Assembly: GCA_963814955.1 (NCBI GenBank)
Contig: CAWFEX010000008.1
Span: forward strand, 248,001-312,000
DNA length: 64,000 nt
Reading direction: 5' to 3'
Source of the DNA: DATCJA01 sp963814955
GTDB lineage: Bacteria > Acidobacteriota > Vicinamibacteria > Vicinamibacterales > UBA2999
In this document: in pieces, positions 1 to 8,789 of the stretch
Position numbering within the stretch: position 1 is the stretch's first letter
Layout of the letters: every line of letters begins with the position of its first letter
Program-made: the position numbers and the translations under genes
The notes under the pieces: model-generated
Told to the model about the DNA's origin: nothing
Seen by the model: only the letters and a program-made list of their open reading frames with translations
Databases searched by the model: none

Positions 1-1
1 G

Positions 2-1846
2 CTGCGCGAGAAGACCCTGATCTGGCACCTCTACCAGGCCGCACTCGCCGGCCGCGACATCTTCATCGATCAGAAACACCGCGACGCACTCGAGATGCGC
101 GGCGTGATCGAGCAAATCGTCGCCCACCCACAAGGGATCGAACCGGCGGCACTCCAGGAGATTCAGCGTTACACCAAGCTGTTCTGGATCAACAACGGCC
201 CCTATAACAATCTGACTGCCCGCAAGTTTGTTCTCGAGCTCACGCCGCAGGCGCTGGCAACGGCGGCGAAGACCGCAGCCACGGCAGGCGCGGTGTTCGC
301 CACGCGGCCGGGCGAATCAGTCGATCAAATGCTGACGCGTCTCGGCCCCATGTTCTTCGATCCGAACATCGACGCCATCGTCACGAACAAGACACCGGGC
401 GCGGGCAAAGACATCCTGACCGCCAGCGCGAACAACTTGTACTCCGGCGTCAGCATGGCGGACCTCAAGAACATCAACGAACGCCATGGGTTGAATTCGC
501 GACTCGTGAAGAGGGACGGCCGGCTGGTCGAAGAGGTTTACAAGATCGATGGCCGATACGCGTCGCTCATCGCCAACGTCGTCAAACATCTCGAAGCCGC
601 GATTCCCTTTGCGCCGGAGTCGATGGCCAAGGCGCTGCGTGCGCTGGTCCAGTGGTACCGCACAGGAGAAGATGCCGACCGCGCCGCGTACGACATCGCC
701 TGGGTGGAGGACAAGAATTCGCCCGTCGACACCATCAACGGTTTCATCGAGGTCTACATGGACCCTCGCGGTATCAAGGGTTCGTGGGAGAGTCTGGTCT
801 TTTACGTGAACCAGGAAAAAACGGGACGGATTCGAACGCTCGCCAGCAACGCCCAGTGGTTCGAGGACCGTATGCCGTGGAACCCGGCCTATCGCAAGCC
901 GAAAGCGACCGGTATCGTCGCGAATGCCATCGATGTCGTGGTCGAGACCGGCGACTCAGGCCCGGTCACGCCGGTAGGGATCAACCTGCCGAACGATCAG
1001 AAGATCCGCGAGCAGTACGGCAGCAAGTCGATCTCGCTGACCAACGTCCGGGACGCGTATGACAACTCGACGCCCAGCTCGATGACGAGCGAGTTCGCCT
1101 GGTCGGCCGAGGAAAGCGCCCGCGGCGAGAAATTCGGCGCATTGTCGGGCGAGCTGCTCACGGACATGCACGAGGTGATCGGCCACGCGTCAGGCCGCCA
1201 GAAGGAGGGCCTGGCGGGCACACCCCAGGCGCTGATCAAGGAGCATTTTTCCGCCCTCGAGGAAGGGCGCGCCGATCTGATTGCGCTCTACTTCCTGCCC
1301 GACCCCAGACTCGCAGAGCTGGGCATTCTCCCTGCTGCGGATCAGAGCGACATCGTGCGCGCGCAGTACCAGGCATACACGCGTAACGCGCTCGTCCAGC
1401 TCCGGCGAGTGCGGGAGGGGACGCAGATTGAGGAAGATCACATGCGCAACCGGCAGATGGTCATCCGTTGGCTCATGGCGAACACCAAGGCGATTGAGCC
1501 AAGGACGCGCGATGACAAGCAGTATCTCGTCGTGGTCGATCCGGTTGCGTTCCGAGAGGGCGTCGGGCGGCTGCTGGCCGAAGTGCAACGGATCAAGTCC
1601 GAGGGTGACGCGGCCGCGGCGGCAAAGCTGTTCGACAGTTACGGCATTCATTTCGACCCGAAAGTGCGCGACGAAGTCGTCAAGCGCGTGGACGCGCTCA
1701 ACCTGCCGTCCTACACGGGCTTTGTGATGCCAAAGCTGACACCAGTAACCGGAGCGGACGGGAAGATCACCGACGTCACGATCTCCTACCCGATGGACCT
1801 GACTAGGCAGATGCTGGAGTATTCGGGGGTAGCTGGTAGTCGGTAG
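2..1846 (+). CDS. Dipeptidyl-peptidase III (peptidase family M49), 5' truncated by window edge
   Basis: Zinc metallopeptidase that releases dipeptides from the N-terminus of oligopeptides. The M49 signature HEVIGH (HEXXXH) is at nt 1169-1186, and the second zinc-ligand motif EEGRAD, matching the EECRAE of eukaryotic DPP III, is at nt 1259-1276. The frame is open from base 2 upstream of the first internal ATG (nt 95) with protein-like sequence (LREKTLIWHLYQAALAG), so the real start lies outside the window. About 614 residues are visible. The last codons (VAGSR, stop TAG at 1844-1846) are built from a GGTAGYY heptamer tract that continues past the stop, so the natural C-terminus was probably slightly different. 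No export signal can be judged because the N-terminus is missing. Confidence 0.9.
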   Translation: MREKTLIWHLYQAALAGRDIFIDQKHRDALEMRGVIEQIVAHPQGIEPAALQEIQRYTKLFWINNGPYNNLTARKFVLELTPQALATAAKTAATAGAVFATRPGESVDQMLTRLGPMFFDPNIDAIVTNKTPGAGKDILTASANNLYSGVSMADLKNINERHGLNSRLVKRDGRLVEEVYKIDGRYASLIANVVKHLEAAIPFAPESMAKALRALVQWYRTGEDADRAAYDIAWVEDKNSPVDTINGFIEVYMDPRGIKGSWESLVFYVNQEKTGRIRTLASNAQWFEDRMPWNPAYRKPKATGIVANAIDVVVETGDSGPVTPVGINLPNDQKIREQYGSKSISLTNVRDAYDNSTPSSMTSEFAWSAEESARGEKFGALSGELLTDMHEVIGHASGRQKEGLAGTPQALIKEHFSALEEGRADLIALYFLPDPRLAELGILPAADQSDIVRAQYQAYTRNALVQLRRVREGTQIEEDHMRNRQMVIRWLMANTKAIEPRTRDDKQYLVVVDPVAFREGVGRLLAEVQRIKSEGDAAAAAKLFDSYGIHFDPKVRDEVVKRVDALNLPSYTGFVMPKLTPVTGADGKITDVTISYPMDLTRQMLEYSGVAGSR

Positions 1847-1855
1847 CTGGTAGCC
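1828..1855. repeat. Heptanucleotide tract across the DPP III stop codon
   Basis: Four consecutive 7-bp units GGTAGCT, GGTAGTC, GGTAGCT, GGTAGCC. The stop codon of the preceding gene lies in the third unit. The same period-7 style recurs at other gene ends in this window. Confidence 0.8.
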
Positions 1856-1875
1856 GGAGGCCTTTAGGCCTCCGG
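1854..1875. repeat. Perfect palindrome (9-bp stem, 4-nt loop)
   Basis: CCGGAGGCC, loop TTTA, GGCCTCCGG. It could act as a bidirectional transcription end for DPP III and the convergent YCII gene, but no T-run follows on either strand. It resembles other GC-rich palindromes in this window and may be a REP-like element. Confidence 0.65.
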
Positions 1876-1898
1876 AGCCTCCGGAGTGATCGTGGCAC

Positions 1899-2204
1899 TT
1901 ACAGAGTTTCCGGCAGCGGGACTTCGGAATCCTTTCCCACAACGGTGGTCCATTCCCGCACGTGCCACCTCGTCACCAAACCGTTTTGGACGTACGGATC
2001 GTTCTTCGCAAACGATTCTGCCGCGGCCGACGAGGATCCACGGAACACGAACAGCGCGCCATCCACGGGATTGGCCAGCGCCCCGGCCAGCACGAGCTCC
2101 CCACGCGCGACGGCCTGCCGCGCCAATGCTATATGTGCGGCGCGATACGGCGTCCGCTTGTTCACGTAGTCATCGACGACGTCATAGAACAGGAGGTAAT
2201 GCAT
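1899..2204 (-). CDS. YCII-related domain protein
   Basis: 101-residue protein beginning MHYLLFYDVVDDYVNKR, a typical YCII (dimeric ferredoxin-like fold) opening. It has the alternating pattern, the mid-protein GALANPVDGALFVF strand and the late DPYVQNGLVTRWHVREW segment of YciI-like proteins. The family has possible catalytic His/Asp residues, but the function of most members is unknown. It is convergent with DPP III across a palindrome. The next minus-strand gene upstream ends about 50 bp away across a TTGTGAC heptamer tract, so co-transcription is possible. Confidence 0.8.
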   Translation of the reverse strand: MHYLLFYDVVDDYVNKRTPYRAAHIALARQAVARGELVLAGALANPVDGALFVFRGSSSAAAESFAKNDPYVQNGLVTRWHVREWTTVVGKDSEVPLPETL

Positions 2205-2230
2205 GTCGGGATTCGGTATCCTGGACCCGA

Positions 2231-2258
2231 TTTGTGACTTGTGACTTGCTCGACGCTA
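2231..2258. repeat. TTGTGAC-type heptamer tract ending at a stop codon
   Basis: Units TTTGTGA, CTTGTGA, CTTGCTC, GACGCTA. The last unit contains the minus-strand stop codon (TAG, 2256-2258) of the membrane protein gene. The same unit reappears at 7076-7117. Confidence 0.65.
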
Positions 2259-2810
2259 CGGCCACAGCCAGCCGAACGCCCCTCCAGTCAGCAGGCCATA
2301 CATGAGCGCGTCGATGTTCGACCGGATCGTTGTCGACCATTTGCGGCGGTACCAGATCGAGTGCTGCCAGAGCGCCATCCCGTACCCGAGGAACGCGACG
2401 GTGGATGAAAACCGGAACACCTCGAGGTATGGCGCGCCCGCCGGCAGCGCCCGGCTGGTGAGGTACGCGGCAAAGACGCCGATCGCGACACAGTAGGCGA
2501 ACCACATCCCAAGCTGTTTCCCCATCCCCAGGTCGCCGGCCGGAAAGACCGTCATCATCAGCACCGGTCCCTCCTTGTGCTTTGCCACGAACTGAGGGTC
2601 CCTCGCGCCCATCCTGCCCGGACAGGGCACCAAGTAGTCGCCTGGCGGAATCGAGAACCCGCGCAGCGCACCCCTCACGGCATCCTCGGACGGCACACGG
2701 CCGTAGTCGGCCGCGTGGTAACCGATGAACATGTGAATGAGGAAGCTTGCGAAAAACACCAGGACCGCTGAAATGAGAATGGGAAGCCACAGAGCCGTCA
2801 GCGAAACCAC
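2256..2810 (-). CDS. Hypothetical integral membrane protein
   Basis: 184 residues. Strongly hydrophobic stretches lie near residues 5-27 and 95-117, with two more candidates around 128-148 and 165-183, so probably four membrane spans. A polar loop between the first two carries PPGDYLVPCPGRMG. I do not recognise a named family; the overall pattern resembles conserved hypothetical membrane proteins of Acidobacteriota. It lies between the YCII gene and the DUF411 gene on the same strand, with a palindromic spacer upstream, and no functional link can be drawn. Confidence 0.7.
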   Translation of the reverse strand: MVSLTALWLPILISAVLVFFASFLIHMFIGYHAADYGRVPSEDAVRGALRGFSIPPGDYLVPCPGRMGARDPQFVAKHKEGPVLMMTVFPAGDLGMGKQLGMWFAYCVAIGVFAAYLTSRALPAGAPYLEVFRFSSTVAFLGYGMALWQHSIWYRRKWSTTIRSNIDALMYGLLTGGAFGWLWP

Positions 2811-2843
2811 TCGTGCCTCCTTCGTAGGGTGCCTAAGGTGCCT

Positions 2844-2864
2844 GGCGGGCCGTAAAGGCCCGCC
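2844..2864. repeat. REP-like palindrome (GGCGGGCC / GGCCCGCC)
   Basis: GGCGGGCC, loop GTAAA, GGCCCGCC, an 8-bp perfect stem between two minus-strand genes. Related hairpins with a TAAAG or AAAAG centre occur at 7164-7181 and 21140-21162. Confidence 0.6.
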
Positions 2865-2883
2865 CTACGGTTATGCAGCGCGC

Positions 2884-3336
2884 CTAGTGCGACGCGAATA
2901 CCTTCAACTGCCCCTGCTTGTCGAACGCGACAACGTCGTATGCCTGCGGCTTTACGTTTGGTACCTCCATACCGGGCGATCCGATCGGCATACCGGGAAC
3001 CGCAAGTCCAACGACCGCCGGCCGTTCCTTGAGCAGCCGCTGCACATCAGCGGCAGGTACATGGCCTTCAATCACGTATCCGTCGACAATGGCCGTGTGG
3101 CATGACTGCGCGCGCGCCGGAATCCTGTGCTGGGCCTTGATATCGGCCACGTTGTCCATCTCGGTGACCTGCGTCTTGAAACCATGCTGCTGCAGATGCT
3201 TGACCCAGTTGGCGCAGCAGCCGCAAGTGGGTGACTTGTATACCTGTACGGTCGGCGCGGGACGCTGTGCCGACGTCGAACCAGTTGTCAGGACCAGCGC
3301 CGCGACGAGCGCCGATGCAAATGCATAACGTGACAT
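2884..3336 (-). CDS. DUF411 domain protein, exported CxxC protein
   Basis: 150 residues with an N-terminal signal peptide (about 1-23, ending TGSTSA-Q). The DUF411 core follows: VYKSPTCGCCANWVKHL with a CGCC motif near residue 40, then DNVADIKAQHRIP, a lone Cys in ARAQSCHTAIVDGY, and the C-terminal GLAVPGMPIGSPGME. DUF411 proteins have a thioredoxin-like outline and are often near copper or metal-resistance genes. No metal-resistance genes adjoin here, so a periplasmic metal or thiol role is only inference. The gene starts about 10 bp after the M28 peptidase gene ends on the same strand and may be its distal operon partner. Confidence 0.85.
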   Translation of the reverse strand: MSRYAFASALVAALVLTTGSTSAQRPAPTVQVYKSPTCGCCANWVKHLQQHGFKTQVTEMDNVADIKAQHRIPARAQSCHTAIVDGYVIEGHVPAADVQRLLKERPAVVGLAVPGMPIGSPGMEVPNVKPQAYDVVAFDKQGQLKVFASH

Positions 3337-3348
3337 GTCTTTCCCCCC

Positions 3349-5024
3349 TTATGGATTCGTAGCGCCCGTTTGCACCGGCGCCGGTGGCGCCGGTTGCGGC
3401 TGCTGTTGCTGCTGCTGCCGACGCGGCATCGTCTCGGTCGTGAAACGTGGCAGCTGCTCCTCGCGCGTGGCAAGGTGATACACGGCCGCCGCGATGGCTA
3501 TGGCCGACTTCTTCACGTCGTCCTCGACAATCCGCTCGTAGGTGTCGAGGTTCGTGTGCCAGGTGTACGACTGATATTCAATTGGATCCTGCAAGACGTT
3601 GATGCCCGGCAGTCCCGCTTCGTTGAACGACGTGGAATCGGTGCCGCCGCGCTGCCGGCTGCGCGTTGTCGTGGCGCCGAGTATGCCCAGATCGCTCAGC
3701 GGTGCCAGCGTCTCGCGAAGGATTGCACCCGCCTCCGGCGGTCCGAAAACAGTCATTGCCCGGGCGCGCCCCGTGCCTGTGTCGATATTGATGTAACCCG
3801 CAAACTTCGCGTGCTCAGGCTTCGGCTCTTCGACCATGCCGAAATGTTCGCGGACGTACGCCTGGGATCCGAAGAGTCCCTGTTCTTCGCCGCTCCAGAG
3901 CGCCACACGCACGGTTCTCCGCGGCTTGGCGCCGATTGCCATCAGGATTCGCGCCGCCTCCATCGTCACCGCACATCCGATGGCATTGTCAGTGGCGCCC
4001 GTACCCGAATGCCATGAGTCGAGATGACCGCCAAGCATGACAACCTCGTCGGCCTTGTCGGTGCCGGGGATTTCCGCGATCACGTTGTACGCGGTCCGGC
4101 CCTCCGGGTGTATCCGGTTGACGATGTCGAACTCGAGCTCGACGACGCGGCCGTCGGAAAGCAATCGCCAGATACGGCCGTAATCCTCGTTTCGCATCAC
4201 GACCGTGGGCGGGGCCTTTGCCAAGTCGAAGTTGGTTTCCTGCGCGACACCGGGACGGCCGAATGCCCGAATCTGACCGTGATCGCGGCCGGCGTCATTG
4301 ACGCGAACGAGCGCACCATTGGCGACGAGAAACTGATTGAGCTGCTCCTGGATTTGATTGTTCGTGAGCGGCTGCGGCTGCCCGTCGCTCGGCCCCTGTT
4401 GTTGCTGCTGTTGTTGCTGCGGGCCTTGCGCCGGCGCCTGATTCAACTGGTTCAGCACGTCGGCGTCCTCCCGGCGCAGCGCCGGCGGATTGAACGTCAC
4501 GAGCACCCGCTGCGGAGCGCCGACCAGGACGATCTTCCCTTGACGGCCGCTTTGAATCGATCGAGGTAATCGTTGAGCACGTCACGAGTGGGCCGCTCCG
4601 GCAGCGTCATTTGCAGCGCCTGTCCGCGGGCGACGCCGTTGGTGCCCGGCGTCCACGCCTGCGCTTCCAGGACGAGCGCGTCCTTGACGGGTGAAACGAT
4701 GTGAGCAGCGAGCCGTTCATTCGTCCAGCCCGGTCGGCCCCAGTCCCACGGTTCCAGGTGCCCGTTTTTCATCCCCCAGGTGTGCATCTGCTCGATGGCC
4801 CATTCACCCGCCGCCTTGAGATTTGGCGAGCCGGTCAGACGAGGCCCGTACACGTCGGTAAGGGCGTGGAGGGTCGCGAGAATCTTCGAGTTACCGGTCG
4901 CCTCCTGCCGGATCTTCCAGTAGACGTCCTGGTCGATTCGTTCCTCGGCCGCCACGGACACAACTGCCGCCACCGCGATGCCTGCGAGCGACACATACAG
5001 CACTCTTCTCATGTCGTGCCTCAA
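3349..5024 (-). pseudogene. M28 family zinc aminopeptidase, single frameshift
   Basis: Exported peptidase of the M28 (aminopeptidase Y/PSMA-like) family, read in two frames. The N-terminal part (4497-5024) begins MRHDMRRVLYVSLAGIAVAA, a signal peptide, then DVYGPRLTGSPNLKAAGEWA. The catalytic part (3349-4506) carries the co-catalytic zinc ligands: GGHLDSWHSG (His, Asp), TDNAIG, WSGEEQGLFGS (Glu-Glu) and HTNLDTYERI (His). The frames join cleanly if one base is restored in the TTCCCTTG run at about 4535-4541, giving AVKGKIVLVGAPQ in place of AVKGRSSWSALRS. One lost base in a homopolymer-rich spot could be a sequencing error. A glutamine-rich linker and a Q-rich tail are real oddities. If intact, it would act in the periplasm on peptides. 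Confidence 0.85.
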
Positions 5025-5061
5025 CTGGCGTGAATGCTAACACGCCAAGTACCCTAAGCCC

Positions 5062-5096
5062 TTTTGCCTCTTGCCTTTTGCCTTTTGACTTACAAG
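5062..5096. repeat. TTTTGCC heptamer tract overlapping the S9 peptidase stop codon
   Basis: Units TTTTGCC, TCTTGCC, TTTTGCC, TTTTGAC, TTACAAG. The minus-strand stop codon (TAA, 5090-5092) of the S9 peptidase is inside the last unit. The tract fills the gap between two minus-strand peptidase genes. Confidence 0.8.
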
Positions 5097-7078
5097 TTCT
5101 CAATGCTCACCGGCTCTATTGGATCTGCCGGCGTGAACCCGAACACCTTGCCGTAGAAATACAGCTCCGACTCGAGGCAGCGCACGATCGTTTCCGCCCT
5201 GCGGAACCCGTGCTGTTCGCCTTCAAAAGCGAGATAGGCCACCGGTAATCCTTTACGGGCTACCGCGTCGGCCATCATCTGCGACTGATTGGGCGGAACG
5301 ACCTTGTCTTCGAGGCCCTGGAAAAGAATCAACGGACACGCCAGCCTGTCGATCGCATGAATCGGTGACCGTGCGCGATACACGTCACGCGCTTCGGGAT
5401 ACGGTCCGATCAGACTGTGAGAGTAGCGGGATTCGAACTTATGTGTGTCGAGCTCGAGAACCTCGAGGTCGCTGATGCCGTAGTAGCTAGCCCCTGCCTT
5501 GAAGACGCCGGAATGAAACGTCAACGCCGCAAGCGTCGTGTAGCCGCCGGCGCTCCCCCCTCGAATAATCAATCGCTGCGCGTCGGCACGTCCTGTTTTG
5601 CACAAGTATCGCGCCGCGTTGATGACGTCAACCACATCGACGATTCCCCACTCTCCGTTGAGTCGTTCGCGATATGGGCGTCCGTAGCCTGAGCTGCCGC
5701 CATAGTTCACATCCACCAGGGCGAAGCCTCGACTTGTCCAGTATTGAATTTCCAGATCGAGTGTCGCCTCGGTCGCCGCGGTCGGTCCTCCGTGGCTGAT
5801 TGCGATTAGAGGAGGAAGCTCGCTCTCAGGAGCAGTGAAATCCCTGTTGCGAGGTGCGTAATAGAACGCGTGGGCAGTACGACCGTCGGCTGTGGGAAAT
5901 TCAATCGACTCGGGGACGGAGAGATACGCCGAATCGATCTGTTGTCGCGAGGCGAGGCGAATGGTGGCGGTCTCGCCGCCGGCTAGATCGATGCGGACAA
6001 TGCAGTCGGGTTTGGTTTCGGATCCCGCCACGACGACGGCACTGGTGGCATTGGCGGCAATCCAATCGTGCGGCTGCAGCTCTGGCACGATCGGGGTCAG
6101 TGTGCCGGTCTCGACGTCGACAACAGCGAGATGCCAGCGGCCTCGTTGCGTGTACGACACGAGCATCCGTGATGGTCCAGCGAATGCCCACGTCGAAGTG
6201 CCGAAGATCCATTCAGGCCTGGCGAACTCGGCATCCTCAGGGGGATTCCGAAGAACAGCCTGCTGCGAGCGACCCGAACGATCGGAACGATAAAGTCGCC
6301 ACCAGCCCGTCCGGTCGCTGGCAAAGTGCAGTGAGCCGTCAGGTGACCATCCGGGTTGATATATCGACACGTCACTGCCGCCCCCTACGCGCCTCTGGTT
6401 CTCGAGAGCGCCGGATTCATCGACGTCCGCGAGCCACAGCTCATTACCGTCCCACGGCATGTTCGGATGCCGCCAGCAGAGCCACGCCAGCGTGGACCCA
6501 TCGGGACTCAGTCGAGGTGTGGAATAGAAGTCGTAGCCGGATGCCATGACGGTGACGTTGTACTCGTAGTGTCCGGCTTTAGCCGGACCTTCGTCGTAGT
6601 GTCCGACTTTAGCCGGACCAATGGGAATGCTCACGAGAGCGTTGATTGGCTCGCGTCCCTCCTGCGTGTGATCCTCGCGAACGCAGATCAACCGCTGACG
6701 AGGAATATCAACGTTGAAGTCGGCGTATCTCCAGGCACCCTCAGGCGTCAACGGTGCGGGCTTCTGGTTCGCCGCAATCCGGTAGACACGCTGATCGGCA
6801 AAGTTGACGCAATAGACGACGCCGTCACGAACTACGTACGCTCCCCCGCCGTACTCATGCACTCGCGTTCGGACGTTGAAGTCGGGTGGAACAACTTCGA
6901 TGACTGAACCGTCGCGACGCCATCGCAGAAGCGCGTAGCGGCCACCCTCCTGTGGGCGTCCTTCCGACCAGTAGATGTCATCACCGTCGACCTGCACGGC
7001 ACCGAGCCGCAAATTGCCTGCAGCGACGGCGGCGCCCGTCAGCGGAGAGGTCCAGGTTCCGAAGGGGGCTGCTTTCAC
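5090..7078 (-). CDS. S9 family prolyl-oligopeptidase-like serine peptidase
   Basis: 662 residues: a WD/beta-propeller-like N-terminal domain (LSPDGSTLAWLCWRHPNMPW, WSPDGSLHFASDRTGWW) and a C-terminal alpha/beta-hydrolase domain. The catalytic Ser is in GGSAGG near residue 505, Asp in QGLEDKVVPP near 589 and His in GEQHGF near 621. It has no signal peptide, so it is probably a cytosolic peptidase acting on short peptides. The start is a GTG (7076-7078) inside a TTGTGAC heptamer tract; it is favoured because the conserved opening APFGTWTSPLTG begins just after it, but no Shine-Dalgarno is visible. Around residues 155-170 an in-frame 30-bp tandem of a palindrome adds GPAKVGHYDEGPAKAGHYE, which looks like inserted repeat sequence rather than family sequence. 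Confidence 0.9.
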   Translation of the reverse strand: MKAAPFGTWTSPLTGAAVAAGNLRLGAVQVDGDDIYWSEGRPQEGGRYALLRWRRDGSVIEVVPPDFNVRTRVHEYGGGAYVVRDGVVYCVNFADQRVYRIAANQKPAPLTPEGAWRYADFNVDIPRQRLICVREDHTQEGREPINALVSIPIGPAKVGHYDEGPAKAGHYEYNVTVMASGYDFYSTPRLSPDGSTLAWLCWRHPNMPWDGNELWLADVDESGALENQRRVGGGSDVSIYQPGWSPDGSLHFASDRTGWWRLYRSDRSGRSQQAVLRNPPEDAEFARPEWIFGTSTWAFAGPSRMLVSYTQRGRWHLAVVDVETGTLTPIVPELQPHDWIAANATSAVVVAGSETKPDCIVRIDLAGGETATIRLASRQQIDSAYLSVPESIEFPTADGRTAHAFYYAPRNRDFTAPESELPPLIAISHGGPTAATEATLDLEIQYWTSRGFALVDVNYGGSSGYGRPYRERLNGEWGIVDVVDVINAARYLCKTGRADAQRLIIRGGSAGGYTTLAALTFHSGVFKAGASYYGISDLEVLELDTHKFESRYSHSLIGPYPEARDVYRARSPIHAIDRLACPLILFQGLEDKVVPPNQSQMMADAVARKGLPVAYLAFEGEQHGFRRAETIVRCLESELYFYGKVFGFTPADPIEPVSIENL
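6570..6618. repeat. Tandem in-frame palindromic repeat inside the S9 peptidase gene
   Basis: Two copies 30 bp apart of a palindrome with arms GTCCGGCT / AGCCGGAC (6571-6588) and GTCCGACT / AGCCGGAC (6601-6618). Because the period is 30 bp the reading frame is kept. Related sequences lie between two convergent genes at 14925-14979. Confidence 0.8.
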
Positions 7079-7117
7079 AAGTCACAAGTCACAAGTCACA
7101 AGGCACAAAGCACGAAT
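7076..7117. repeat. TTGTGAC heptamer tract at the S9 peptidase start codon
   Basis: On the plus strand the units are CACAAGT three times, then CACAAGG, CACAAAG, CACGAAT. On the coding strand the GTG start codon is part of the last unit, so the whole immediate 5' leader is repeat sequence. Confidence 0.8.
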
Positions 7118-7163
7118 CGCTATCGAACCGGTTTCATAATCGTCGGCCTTGACGGCCCGCCTG

Positions 7164-7181
7164 GCGCGGCGGTAAAGCCGC
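7164..7181. repeat. Short GC-rich palindrome with TAAAG centre
   Basis: GCGCGGC, then a GGTAAA spacer, then GCCGCGC. It sits between the stop of the PLP enzyme gene and the start of the S9 peptidase gene and resembles the hairpin at 2844-2864. Confidence 0.5.
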
Positions 7182-7187
7182 GCCCTT

Positions 7188-8678
7188 CTAGCTGCCGTCC
7201 CTGATCACTCGACACGACTCGATGTCGAATGTCACCTCGCCAATCGTCATTCGCGTCTGGTCGCGCAGTTCTTCGGCGAACTGGACGAACCGATGGACGT
7301 CAGCAAAGTTGCTTGCGAGCCCCAGCGATACGCGAATGGCACCGGCGCTCTTCCCTTCCAGATGGGTGATGATCTGCAGAAACCGGGGCAGCGTGAGATC
7401 GGCACTCTGCTCCAGCGCCGCTGATATGTCCCGCTCCGTGAGCCCTTCCGCTGCTTCGACGGCTCCCGGGTTGCAGAAACACCCGGTCCGCAGCGAAATG
7501 CGACTCCGGCTTGCCAGTTCCTCCACCCGCCGGTAGTCCAGAAGATGTCCCGCAGGGTCGTAGAAGTTCATCGTCACGATTCCCCCGCGCGCCAATGTCG
7601 TCACCGGTCCGTAGATGCGTACCATCGGACGGCCGTTGGTGTGGCGGAGCGCGAGGAGCGACTGGAGCAGCCAATCGGTGAGGCAGCGGACACGCGTCTG
7701 AATCTGGTCGATTCCAATCGACGCGAGGTGGCGCAACCCAATCTCGACGGCGGGTATCGCGAGGTAGTTGAGCGTGCCGTCTTCGAATCCCGCCTCGCGC
7801 GGCGCAAGAAGGTGATGGCATCCCTGAACGGTTGCAAAGTTAACGGTCCCGCCCGCGAACCAGGGCCGCTGCAGTTTTGGAAGAGTACCGTTACGCACCA
7901 GCAGGCAGCCCACGCCGGTCGGGTAGCCGAACATCTTGTAGAACGACACGCTGACGAAGTCAGCCCGCACCAGCTTCAGGTCCAGGCGATTGGTCGGAAC
8001 GAACGCGGCCGCATCGAGCAGCACATCCCACCCGCTGGCGTGCGCCTCTTCCACGATGTCGAGCGGATGTTTCACTCCTGAAAAATTCGATTGCGCCGGA
8101 AAGGCAAACAAATTGTTGCCGGTCGCCCGCTCGTCCAGCAGCGAACGCAACACTTCTCGATCGATGCGGAGCTCCGGCGTCGTCAGCGGCACATACGCAA
8201 CGCTGATCCCGTCGGCCGCGGCGAACTCGCGGATGCCGTTCACCGAGTTGTGATTGTCGAAGCTCAAAAGGAGAGAGTCGCCAGGCGCAAACGGATACGA
8301 CTCGCCCACGTGCTTCAGGGCCGCAGTGGCGTTCTGCGTAAAAATGGCGGTGTATTCGTCTTCCCCGTTGAACCACTTCAGGACCGAGCGCCGCGCGCGC
8401 TCGACCAGGTCGGTCATGCCGGCTGACGTGAGACTGGCGGAGTGGGGGTTGCCGAGGACGCTGCTGTTCAACAGCGCCATGTGCTCGCGGACCTGCGACT
8501 CGGCATGGAGGCTGCCGCCGGTATAGTCGAGATACACGTGGCGCTGCTCGTCCAGCCGCGAATATTCGGTAGACCGCAGCACATCGAGACGGGACGTGCG
8601 TTCGTACTCAGGAAACGCCTTCAGAAACTCATCGAACGCGGAACTCACTCCCTGATTATCGACGCGTCGAGCAGCCAC
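7188..8678 (-). CDS. Class V aminotransferase-fold PLP enzyme, molybdenum cofactor sulfurase-like
   Basis: 496 residues with the cysteine-desulfurase fold. The PLP lysine is in SFYKMFGYPTG (about residue 247), and RTGCFCNPG (about residue 399) matches the conserved active-site Cys loop of Moco sulfurases. Upstream landmarks are YLDYTGGSLHAESQV, NPHSASL and LSFDNHNSVNGIREFA. The C-terminal MOSC domain of eukaryotic MOCOS is absent, so only the desulfurase half is present. The likely reaction is to take sulfur from L-cysteine as a persulfide; the acceptor is unknown, and no molybdoenzyme gene is nearby. The start is uncertain: GTG 8678 is used, and a second GTG ten codons in is preceded by GGGA. 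It is followed on the same strand, about 110 bp on, by the S9 peptidase. Confidence 0.82.
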   Translation of the reverse strand: MAARRVDNQGVSSAFDEFLKAFPEYERTSRLDVLRSTEYSRLDEQRHVYLDYTGGSLHAESQVREHMALLNSSVLGNPHSASLTSAGMTDLVERARRSVLKWFNGEDEYTAIFTQNATAALKHVGESYPFAPGDSLLLSFDNHNSVNGIREFAAADGISVAYVPLTTPELRIDREVLRSLLDERATGNNLFAFPAQSNFSGVKHPLDIVEEAHASGWDVLLDAAAFVPTNRLDLKLVRADFVSVSFYKMFGYPTGVGCLLVRNGTLPKLQRPWFAGGTVNFATVQGCHHLLAPREAGFEDGTLNYLAIPAVEIGLRHLASIGIDQIQTRVRCLTDWLLQSLLALRHTNGRPMVRIYGPVTTLARGGIVTMNFYDPAGHLLDYRRVEELASRSRISLRTGCFCNPGAVEAAEGLTERDISAALEQSADLTLPRFLQIITHLEGKSAGAIRVSLGLASNFADVHRFVQFAEELRDQTRMTIGEVTFDIESCRVIRDGS

Positions 8679-8722
8679 CGGCGGAGTTCCTGCTTTATGT
8701 GATCTGATCGCAACTGCTGCGC

Positions 8723-8751
8723 TTGAATACGCAGCCGCGAGCCCTTAAAAT
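8723..8751 (+). promoter_or_regulatory. Sigma-70-type promoter for the L,D-transpeptidase-like gene
   Basis: TTGAAT, a 17-bp spacer, then TAAAAT, ending 38 bp before the TTG start codon. Both hexamers fit the -35/-10 consensus and the surrounding sequence is unusually AT-rich for this genome. Inferred from sequence only. Confidence 0.55.
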
Positions 8752-8789
8752 TTTTCTTTCAACTCCCGTTTTCTTAAGAGGTTACCAGG

